This document shows positions 18,600-23,692 of a stretch of DNA of 23,692 nt, one piece after another. Source of the stretch: Pseudomonadota bacterium (GTDB taxonomy: Bacteria > Pseudomonadota > Gammaproteobacteria > Steroidobacterales > Steroidobacteraceae). Each line of letters begins with the position of its first letter. Positions within the stretch are counted from its first letter, which is position 1. Position numbers and translations under genes: made by a program. The stretch is taken from positions 1-23,692 of the forward strand of contig JAEWAF010000022.1 of the NCBI GenBank assembly GCA_023391815.1. Reading direction: 5' to 3'. The notes beneath the pieces are model-generated. The model was not told the origin of the DNA, did no database searches, and saw nothing but the letters and a program-made list of their open reading frames with translations.

Positions 18600-19400
18600 A
18601 TGCGCCGGTTCGTGCCGTCCCTCGTGATGTTCGTCGCTGTGTCGCTCCCCAGCCCGACGCTCGCCGGGCGGGAGCAGACGCCCCCGTATATCCATTGGCT
18701 GGCCCGCCTCGAAATTTTCGACCGGACCGCCGGCTACACGCTGCCCGTGTACGTTCATGAGAACCGTCTTTATGTCGTGGGCGAGCCCGGGCACCGATAT
18801 GAGCTCCGGCTCGGTAACCGCACCGGCGAGCGGCTGCTGGCCGTCACCAGCGTGGACGGCGTGAATGTGATCAACGGCAAAACCGCGGCTGAACACCAAT
18901 CCGGCTATGTGCTCGACGCCTGGGACGGCGTGAGCATCGAGGGCTGGCGCAAGAGCCTGGACGAGGTGGCGACTTTCTATTTCACGCGATTGTCGAAGTC
19001 GTACGCGGCCCGGACCGGTCGGCCGGAAAACGTGGGCGTCATCGGCGTCGCGGTCTTTCGCGAGCGCTCGCCCTGCTGCCCCTATTCGTTTCGAGAGAGC
19101 GATGGCATCAGCCCGCAAAGCTCGGCCGAACGCGCAGACGCACCGGCTGCGGATGAATCGTTGGCGCGCCGGCAGCAGGAGAAGCTCGGCACCGGCCATG
19201 GTCATCGCGAAACATCGCACGCCCAGTACGTGGACTTTCAGCGCGCGTCGGCCACGCCGGCGGAAACAATCGTTATCTACTACGACTCGCGAGTGAACCT
19301 GGTCGCGCGCGGCGTAATACCGCACTCACGTCGCTACGCGGACAGAGACGATCCCGAGCCGTTCCCGGACGGAAAGTTCGTCCCGGACCCGAACTTTTAA
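18600..19400 (+). CDS. Exported protein of unknown function
   Basis: I recognise this only as a type of conserved hypothetical exported protein. The 266-residue product has a signal peptide (about residues 1-22, likely cut after TLA). A globular domain at about 30-160 follows, with short conserved-looking stretches: LPVYVHENRLYVVGEPGHRY, AVTSVDGVNVINGKTA, GYVLDAW, GWRKSLDEVATFYF, SYAARTGRP and VGVIGVAVFRE. The second half is hydrophilic, with YVDFQR and IVIYYDSR. It has no metal or catalytic motif I can name. GGAG lies a few bases before the ATG at 18600. The gene is divergent from accA, and its stop codon overlaps the stop of the ParB-like gene. Confidence 0.75.
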   Translation: MRRFVPSLVMFVAVSLPSPTLAGREQTPPYIHWLARLEIFDRTAGYTLPVYVHENRLYVVGEPGHRYELRLGNRTGERLLAVTSVDGVNVINGKTAAEHQSGYVLDAWDGVSIEGWRKSLDEVATFYFTRLSKSYAARTGRPENVGVIGVAVFRERSPCCPYSFRESDGISPQSSAERADAPAADESLARRQQEKLGTGHGHRETSHAQYVDFQRASATPAETIVIYYDSRVNLVARGVIPHSRRYADRDDPEPFPDGKFVPDPNF

Positions 19401-20389
19401 GATTCGGTGTCCGGCGCGCCGCCCGCCTTGGCCAGATCCTGCTGATTGACCTTGTCGACGTTGAACTTCGCGAGCCGCTCCTTCATGGTCTTGAGCACTT
19501 CGGGCAACGGCGGCGGCTCGTCCTTGATCCAGCGCAATGGATTGATCCGAGCGACCACGAATGCGCGCAGGTACGGGCTGACCAGGCCGCGCTCCTTCAG
19601 CTTTTCGATGACGCTCATCACTTTCTCGTCCAGCTCGAACAGCTGATCGGCGTACTTCTGGTGCACCTTCAGCGACGTCTGTAACGACTCGGATGAGAAC
19701 TCTTCGAGCCGGCGCAGAATGGGATGATAGGCGCCGCCCGCGAAGTTGCCCTTGCGCTCGTAGCACAACCCCAAGGTCACCAGCGCCGCTTCTTCCAGAT
19801 AGAACGCGAAATCGGTTTCGGGCCGGCGCGGATCTTCATCGATCAGCCCTTTGTAGATACGAATCACCTCGAGCGCGCGCTCGCGCAGGTTGTGCGCCTT
19901 CTCGGTATTGAGCGCGAGGATTTGCCACGCGATCTCACGTTTCGGTACCACCAGCGCGATGATGGATTTCGCGCCGAGCCGACGCATCGCTTCGAGCCGG
20001 TGTCGCCCGTTCGGGGTCCAGAAGCCTTCCTTCGGCGCGGTGATCGCGATCACCGGGTCCAGAAACAAACCGGTGCGATCGATGACGCCCGAGAGCTTCT
20101 TGTAATGCGCATCGGACAGATCGCGCTGAAACGGTGTGGGCTCGACCTGATCGATCGGCAGCGCCGCGAGCAGCAGTGGATTGCGACCGAGCGGCTCGCA
20201 ATAGCTGCCGATGACGAAGCCGCCCTCGCGTTCGATGCGCTCGGCGACTTCGGCTGCTTCCTGCGGCAGATTTTCCAGACGACATTCGGCGGGCATCACG
20301 CCACGGGTGCGCGGAGCTGCCTTTTTCGGGGTCTTACGTTTGGCGGGAGCTCGCTTACGCTTCGCCGTCGTTTTGCTTTTGGTCGCCAT
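19397..20389 (-). CDS. Orphan ParB-like protein with basic N-terminal tail
   Basis: The 330-residue product starts with a tail carrying 13 Lys/Arg in its first 30 residues, resembling histone H1-like or AT-hook tails. A ParB/Srx-type N-domain follows at about 75-155, with LPIDQVEPTPFQRDLSDAH and the signature NGRHRLEAMRRLGA (127-140). After it come ILALNTEKAHNLRERALEVI and a long helical C-terminal half. No parA lies next to it, and the C-terminal half lacks an obvious ParB helix-turn-helix for parS, so chromosome segregation is unlikely. ParB-fold domains can bind CTP or act as nucleases; the role here is unknown. A GGAG site precedes the ATG at 20389. Transcription diverges from the DUF883-type gene. 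Confidence 0.75.
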   Translation of the reverse strand: MATKSKTTAKRKRAPAKRKTPKKAAPRTRGVMPAECRLENLPQEAAEVAERIEREGGFVIGSYCEPLGRNPLLLAALPIDQVEPTPFQRDLSDAHYKKLSGVIDRTGLFLDPVIAITAPKEGFWTPNGRHRLEAMRRLGAKSIIALVVPKREIAWQILALNTEKAHNLRERALEVIRIYKGLIDEDPRRPETDFAFYLEEAALVTLGLCYERKGNFAGGAYHPILRRLEEFSSESLQTSLKVHQKYADQLFELDEKVMSVIEKLKERGLVSPYLRAFVVARINPLRWIKDEPPPLPEVLKTMKERLAKFNVDKVNQQDLAKAGGAPDTES

Positions 20390-20458
20390 ACTACTCCGTG
20401 CAAAGTGTGCAGACGGATCGGTGTGTTCGGGCAGCCTTCTCTGTCACAAATCCTACGT

Positions 20459-20484
20459 GGAACCCGCCAGCAATTCATCGCGTT
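20459..20484 (+). promoter_or_regulatory. ECF-sigma (EcfG-like) promoter motif before the DUF883-type gene
   Basis: GGAAC (20459-20463), a 17-base spacer and CGTT (20481-20484) match the GGAAC-N16-17-CGTT pattern known for EcfG general-stress promoters of Alphaproteobacteria. The start codon at 20556 is 72 bases downstream. A matching element precedes the gene at 23347. Confidence 0.5.
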
Positions 20485-20497
20485 GTTTTTGCGGACC

Positions 20498-20525
20498 GGG
20501 CGGACGTCTTGCCTACAGTCCGCCC
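20498..20525 (+). other. Hairpin in the presumed leader of the DUF883-type gene
   Basis: GGGCGGAC (20498-20505) pairs with GTCCGCCC (20518-20525) around a 12-base loop. It lies between the ECF-like promoter motif and the strong ribosome-binding site GAGGAGGT (20543-20550). Confidence 0.45.
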
Positions 20526-20555
20526 CACACTTGTCGAGTTCCGAGGAGGTCCCCA

Positions 20556-20864
20556 ATGCGCAACGGCGCTTTCGAATCCCCCATCCGACATCTGCGCAGA
20601 GATTTGCAGAACGTCGCCCGTGACGCCGAGGAATTGCTGCGCGCCACGGCCGATGTTACCAACGATCGCGTTCAAGAAGCGCGCTCGCGTACTCAGAAAA
20701 CCGTGCGGCAGGCGTTCGATCATCTGTACGACCGGCGGATGCAGCGTCGTGTCCGTAAATATGCCCGCTATACGGACGCGTATGTGCGCGATCACACCTG
20801 GGGCATCATCGGCGCGGTCGCCGGCGTTGCTCTGGTCGTGGGTCTGCTCGCTCGCCGCCAGTGA
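20556..20864 (+). CDS. DUF883/ElaB/YqjD-like membrane-anchored protein
   Basis: The 102-residue product has the pattern of the ElaB/YqjD/DUF883 family. An amphipathic, charged helical region (about 10-75) contains LQNVARDAEELLRATADVT. It is followed by YVRDHTWGIIGAVAGVALVVGLLARR, one C-terminal membrane segment at about 82-99 capped by Arg. In E. coli these inner-membrane proteins bind stationary-phase ribosomes and depend on RpoS. The strong ribosome-binding site GAGGAGGT before the ATG at 20556 fixes the start. The frame is open further upstream, but that part is antisense to the ParB-like gene. It probably forms an operon with the next gene, 9 bp away. Confidence 0.85.
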   Translation: MRNGAFESPIRHLRRDLQNVARDAEELLRATADVTNDRVQEARSRTQKTVRQAFDHLYDRRMQRRVRKYARYTDAYVRDHTWGIIGAVAGVALVVGLLARRQ

Positions 20865-20873
20865 GAAGCGCGC

Positions 20874-21131
20874 ATGAGCCAGACGCATGAAACCAAGGTG
20901 TGCGACGCCATCAGCGATCCGACTCGCGAATATCGCAAGCCCATCGACGTGGTTCGAGACAGTCAGCTCGACACCGAGGAGAAGCTGCGCATTCTGGAGT
21001 CCTGGAAGAAGGATGCCGAACTGCTGTCGCGAGCTCAGGACGAGAACATGGCCGGCGGCGAGCGGCCGCAGCTGCAGGATGTGATGCTCGCGATCCAGGA
21101 ATTGGAACGCACGCGCGGCTCGATCAACTGA
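20874..21131 (+). CDS. Small protein of unknown function following the DUF883-type gene
   Basis: The 85-residue product is hydrophilic and probably helical, with no signal peptide or membrane segment. Visible blocks are a YRKPIDVVRDSQLDTEEKLR stretch, then ILESWKKDAELLSRA, then ENMAGGERPQLQDVMLAIQELE. This pattern of a P-x-D-V-V segment, a D-x-x-L-(S/T)-x-x-E-K-L segment and an I-L-x-x-W-x-x-D-A segment recalls small conserved hypothetical proteins found beside stress genes in other Proteobacteria. I cannot give a name or function. It begins 9 bp after the DUF883-type gene, so shared control by the upstream ECF-like promoter is likely. Confidence 0.75.
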   Translation: MSQTHETKVCDAISDPTREYRKPIDVVRDSQLDTEEKLRILESWKKDAELLSRAQDENMAGGERPQLQDVMLAIQELERTRGSIN

Positions 21132-21163
21132 GCCCGCCACTGCTCATGTGACTGGGGACCTGC

Positions 21164-22063
21164 TCAGTTCTTACCGAGATTGAGCAGGTTCGCCGGCGAG
21201 TATTGATCGGTCAGGATGCGCGCGCTGCGCTCCCAATCCTGCTTGCGCGAGAACAGCGGCAGCAGCTTGCTCGTGCTCATCCCGAAAGCATCGAACGCGC
21301 CCTCGAAGCGCTTGCTGTTGGCCTGCAACTGCTCCGCGTTCGGCAACGGCCCGTTGGCCGCGATGATCACGCGGTTCTCCTTCTTCAGATTGAAGAACTC
21401 CGGAAACACCGACGCATACGTCGTCGACTCGTGATCGTACAGGCGACTGGAGGAGAACGTGTTGGCCGCGAGCACTCCGCCCGGCGCGAGCAACGCCTTT
21501 ACTTCTTTCAGGAACTCCTGCGTCAGCAAGTGCTCGGGAATGTATTCGTGGTCGAAGGCGTCGAGCATGATCAGGTCGTAGCTCTTCCGCTCGCGCAACG
21601 CCCGCTTCACCTGCACGCGACCGTCCGCTTCGATTACGTTCAGATCGCTGCTGTCGCCCAGATCGAAATACCGGCGCGCCACTTTGACGACCGCCGGATC
21701 GATTTCGACCACATCGATGCGCGCCTGTGGCACGAGTTCATGCAGCGCGCGCGGAATGGTGCCGCCGCCGAGCCCGATGATCAGCACCGACTTCGGCTCG
21801 GGCTTCACGAACAGCGAGCCGAGCATCATCTGCGGATAGTTCATGACGATGCGGTCGGGATGCTTCGTATCCTGACAGGTCTGCCGACCGATGCGGCAGA
21901 AGCGCGTGAAGCAGATACAACGCACGTCGCCCGTCTCGTAGACGAGCACTTCACGATACAGCGAACGTTCGGAGTGCAATAACTTCATGTTGTCGGCGGC
22001 CGCCGCACCGACCAGCAGCTGGCCCGCGCCCAACAATAGCAATGCCCGCCAACTATTGCGCAT
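21164..22063 (-). CDS. Spermidine-synthase-like (methyltransferase-fold) protein with N-terminal signal/anchor
   Basis: The 299-residue product has a hydrophobic N-terminus (about 6-23), then a spermine/spermidine synthase-type fold. SVLIIGLGGGTIPRAL at about 92-107 is the nucleotide-binding loop, and DVVEIDPAVVKVARRYF holds the acidic ribose-binding residue. LDAFDHEYIPEHLLTQEFL carries the catalytic-region Asp, and LLAPGGVLAANTF closes the core. A Cys-rich segment, RCICFTRFCRIGRQTC, precedes the fold and resembles the RQSC-type motif of fused membrane/spermidine-synthase proteins. The substrate is unknown; true polyamine synthesis is doubtful. A good GGAGAAG site before the ATG at 22063 supports the hydrophobic N-terminus. 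It overlaps the membrane gene upstream by 11 bp. Confidence 0.8.
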   Translation of the reverse strand: MRNSWRALLLLGAGQLLVGAAAADNMKLLHSERSLYREVLVYETGDVRCICFTRFCRIGRQTCQDTKHPDRIVMNYPQMMLGSLFVKPEPKSVLIIGLGGGTIPRALHELVPQARIDVVEIDPAVVKVARRYFDLGDSSDLNVIEADGRVQVKRALRERKSYDLIMLDAFDHEYIPEHLLTQEFLKEVKALLAPGGVLAANTFSSSRLYDHESTTYASVFPEFFNLKKENRVIIAANGPLPNAEQLQANSKRFEGAFDAFGMSTSKLLPLFSRKQDWERSARILTDQYSPANLLNLGKN

Positions 22064-22679
22064 TCGCTTCTCCGCGTACCAGACAGGCGGCCCCGCCTAT
22101 CAGGCCTGAAATCGTCATCAGCGCGATCAGGATGTGATTCACCTCCATGATCAGCACCAGGTAGAAGGACGTGAGCAGCGTGCCGGCGGCGCTGCCAAAA
22201 GTCGACACGAAATACAACTGACCGGCGTGGCGGCCCGAGCTCGACCGGTCCGGCACGATCAAGCGCACGGCGTACGGCGAAATCATTCCGGAGAACACCG
22301 TGGGAATGAAGAACAGCACCGTCGCGCCGACCAGTGAGCCGAAGCGCGGATCGGGAATGGCGTTGGCGACCGCATCCAGCAGCGGCACTGCGAATAGCAA
22401 CAATGGCAACACGGTGAGCGCGGCGACGATGAGGATCAGCCCGAGATTACGCACCGACGGCGCATTCATCGACAGACGCCCGCCGGCCAGATATCCGATG
22501 GACAGCGCCAGCATGAACACCGTGATGATGGCGCCCCAGACGTAGATGCTGCTGCCGAAGGTCGGTGCCAGCAAGCGCCCGCCGAGCAGTTCCACGGCCA
22601 TGACGAAAAAACCCGACCAGCCCGCGATCAAATAGCTCAATACCAGCTGCATACCCGCTGTCTTCTTGTTGGAGATCAA
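22053..22679 (-). CDS. Multi-pass membrane protein, transporter-like half of a split spermidine-synthase-like protein
   Basis: The 208-residue product is almost entirely hydrophobic, with about six membrane segments. It begins with LVLSYLIAGWSGFFVMAVELLGGRLLAPTFG, a variant of the N-terminal pattern of membrane-bound spermidine-synthase homologs (acidic residue in the first helix, R-L-L-x-P-x-F-G after it). It later has SGMISPYAVRLIV and YFVSTFGSAAGTLLTSFYLV. In many bacteria this half is fused to the methyltransferase-like half; here the two are separate genes overlapping by 11 bp. The TTG at 22679 overlaps the upstream stop. An ATG at 22652 is an alternative start. Function is unknown. Confidence 0.78.
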   Translation of the reverse strand: MISNKKTAGMQLVLSYLIAGWSGFFVMAVELLGGRLLAPTFGSSIYVWGAIITVFMLALSIGYLAGGRLSMNAPSVRNLGLILIVAALTVLPLLLFAVPLLDAVANAIPDPRFGSLVGATVLFFIPTVFSGMISPYAVRLIVPDRSSSGRHAGQLYFVSTFGSAAGTLLTSFYLVLIMEVNHILIALMTISGLIGGAACLVRGEANAQ

Positions 22680-23233
22680 CGATCCGCTGTGCCGGCGCGC
22701 GGCGGAAGCTCACCCGAGGCGGCCACGACCTCGAAGGAGTCCTTGATCGTGCCTCGCGCGCCGGGGGCGGCGCCTCGCATCCACACCGAGCTGGAAAAAT
22801 CGCGCGCCTCTCCCGGAGGAATGGCGATCGAGATCCAGTGCTTGTCCTGCCACAACACCGTGCAGCCGCTCGGATCCAGCGCGCCTTCGAAGCAATCGCG
22901 CCGCGTGACCAGCAGCGTGACGGACTTCAGCAACGCATCCGATCTGTTCTCGATCCGACCTCGCAGCTCGAATGGCGCGCCACCACCGGACATTTTCACG
23001 TTGTCCATTTGCACCTCGTTGGGCGCGATGATCTGTAATGCGGCCGCGGGCGATGTCGGTCGTCCGCGCTGCTGCACCTGAGGCTGAACGTCGTCCGGCG
23101 GCGCGCGTAACCGCTGAATGACACCCCAGGTCAGCATCGAGCCCAGCAGTACGCAACCGACGATGCCGACCGGCCGATAGCGCGGCAGGGCCAGCGCGAT
23201 GACGATGAAAATTGTAGCGAGTATCCAGTACAC
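22676..23233 (-). CDS. Membrane protein of unknown function with periplasmic domain
   Basis: I do not recognise a named family. The 185-residue product has two membrane segments (about 2-17 and 22-40) and then a soluble domain. The blocks LRGRIENRSDALLKSVTLLV, WISIAIPPGEARDFSSSVW and IKDSFEVVAASGELP recall the beta-sandwich FxLyD-type domains of secreted proteins. Two cysteines flank a short loop (DCFEGALDPSGC). The frame opens at a GTG at 23296, but the GTG at 23233 follows a purine-rich ribosome-binding stretch and leaves the divergent promoter motif free, so it is preferred. Its stop overlaps the start of the next membrane gene, indicating a three-gene operon. Confidence 0.65.
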   Translation of the reverse strand: MYWILATIFIVIALALPRYRPVGIVGCVLLGSMLTWGVIQRLRAPPDDVQPQVQQRGRPTSPAAALQIIAPNEVQMDNVKMSGGGAPFELRGRIENRSDALLKSVTLLVTRRDCFEGALDPSGCTVLWQDKHWISIAIPPGEARDFSSSVWMRGAAPGARGTIKDSFEVVAASGELPPRAGTADR

Positions 23234-23282
23234 ACTGAGAGCATACCTCGTCCCCCTCCCTTCTGATGCACGACCCGTGCGC

Positions 23283-23307
23283 GGAACCTCGATCACCGAT
23301 GGACGTT
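23283..23307 (+). promoter_or_regulatory. ECF-sigma (EcfG-like) promoter motif before the small charged-protein gene
   Basis: GGAAC (23283-23287), a 16-base spacer and CGTT (23304-23307) match the GGAAC-N16-17-CGTT pattern. The start codon at 23347 lies 40 bases downstream, an ordinary leader length. Confidence 0.55.
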
Positions 23308-23346
23308 TACCTCGCAGTCGAGTTGACGCACCGGAGGACTGTACTC

Positions 23347-23658
23347 ATGGGAACACAGCGAAACGAAGGCGAAGGCAATAAGACGGCCGATCGCAACTAT
23401 CGCAAGGCGACCAGGGAGTTCGTGGAGTCCGAGCGGGGTCAACGCGAGATCGAGAATGCCGGCAACGTCTCGCCGAGCGAGGAGCAGGATATTCGCCGAG
23501 CCGAGCAGCAAGCCAAGCAACGCGCCAAGGATCACGACCCGGCCGAGGTCAGCGAGCGCAGCGACGCGACCACGCGCGAAGGCACCAGCCGGGATGATTC
23601 GTCTCGGACGGATGCGTCTCGGACGGATTCGTCTCGAAATTCACGACCCGCCCATTGA
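23347..23658 (+). CDS. Small charged hydrophilic protein, stress-type, unknown function
   Basis: The 103-residue product is extremely hydrophilic and probably disordered at its C-terminus. Its N-terminal half has NYRKATREFVESERGQREIE, a pattern seen in small proteobacterial proteins with a Y-x-x-x-T-x-x-F-V motif that often accompany stress genes. An E/R/Q-rich helix follows, then a Ser/Arg/Asp tail coded by three 15-bp repeats. GGAGG lies 9 bases before the ATG at 23347, which decides this start over an upstream one. No membrane segment or signal is present. Function cannot be assigned. The upstream ECF-like motif suggests stress induction. Confidence 0.75.
   Translation: MGTQRNEGEGNKTADRNYRKATREFVESERGQREIENAGNVSPSEEQDIRRAEQQAKQRAKDHDPAEVSERSDATTREGTSRDDSSRTDASRTDSSRNSRPAH
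23596..23640 (+). repeat. Three 15-bp tandem repeats in a coding region
   Basis: GATTCGTCTCGGACG (23596-23610), GATGCGTCTCGGACG (23611-23625) and GATTCGTCTCGAAAT (23626-23640) are in frame. They encode a D-S/A-S-R-T/N pentapeptide repeat near the C-terminus of the small protein. Confidence 0.9.
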
Positions 23659-23660
23659 GG

Positions 23661-23684
23661 CGACGGATGGGTATGACTCCGTCG
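23661..23684 (+). terminator. Hairpin after the small charged-protein gene
   Basis: CGACGGA (23661-23667) pairs with TCCGTCG (23678-23684) around a 10-base loop, two bases after the stop codon. The window ends eight bases later, so a T run cannot be judged. Confidence 0.4.
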
Positions 23685-23692
23685 GCCTGAGC

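Overview
The window looks like chromosomal DNA of a GC-rich gammaproteobacterium. Two gene strings support this. One is lysS-prfB-recJ-rpfE-like, the order known from the Xanthomonas rpf locus. The other is accA-tilS-pyrG-kdsA-eno-ftsB-ispD-ispF-truD / surE-pcm-nlpD, the order known from Pseudomonas and Xanthomonas and, in part, E. coli. Placement in or near Xanthomonadales, Nevskiales or Steroidobacterales is an inference from gene order and base composition. I see no rRNA, tRNA, CRISPR array, insertion sequence or prophage.

Layout. 1-257: a non-coding stretch with three imperfect tandem repeats. 258-5696 (minus strand): rpfE-like, recJ, prfB with the classic programmed +1 frameshift, and lysS. 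5736-6116 (plus): a small Mth938-like protein divergent from rpfE. 6117-6468: a gene-free stretch with a strong hairpin, at the place where rpoS usually follows nlpD. 6469-8626 (minus): surE, pcm and nlpD. 8713-9249 (plus): an Smr-domain protein divergent from surE. 9365-18415 (minus): a tightly packed run accA, tilS, pyrG, kdsA, eno, ftsB, ispD, ispF, truD with several 4-bp stop/start overlaps. It spans fatty-acid synthesis, tRNA modification, CTP, Kdo and isoprenoid precursor synthesis, glycolysis and division.

The right-hand part is accessory and poorly characterised. 18600-19400 (plus) is an exported protein of unknown function. It ends tail to tail, sharing stop-codon bases, with an orphan ParB-like protein that has a very basic N-terminal tail (19397-20389, minus). 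20556-21131 (plus) holds a DUF883/ElaB/YqjD-like membrane protein and an 85-residue unknown protein. 21164-23233 (minus) holds a three-gene set: a two-helix membrane protein, a multi-pass membrane protein, and a spermidine-synthase-like methyltransferase-fold protein. The last two look like the halves of a protein that is fused elsewhere. 23347-23658 (plus) is a small charged hydrophilic protein with a short tandem repeat.

The most interesting pattern is regulatory. The two small stress-type transcription units, starting at 20556 and 23347, are each preceded in the correct orientation by GGAAC-N17-CGTT and GGAAC-N16-CGTT. This matches the consensus of alphaproteobacterial EcfG general-stress promoters, and I found no other plus-strand match by eye. 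Together with the absence of rpoS next to nlpD, it suggests, as an inference only, that an ECF-type sigma factor controls stress genes here.
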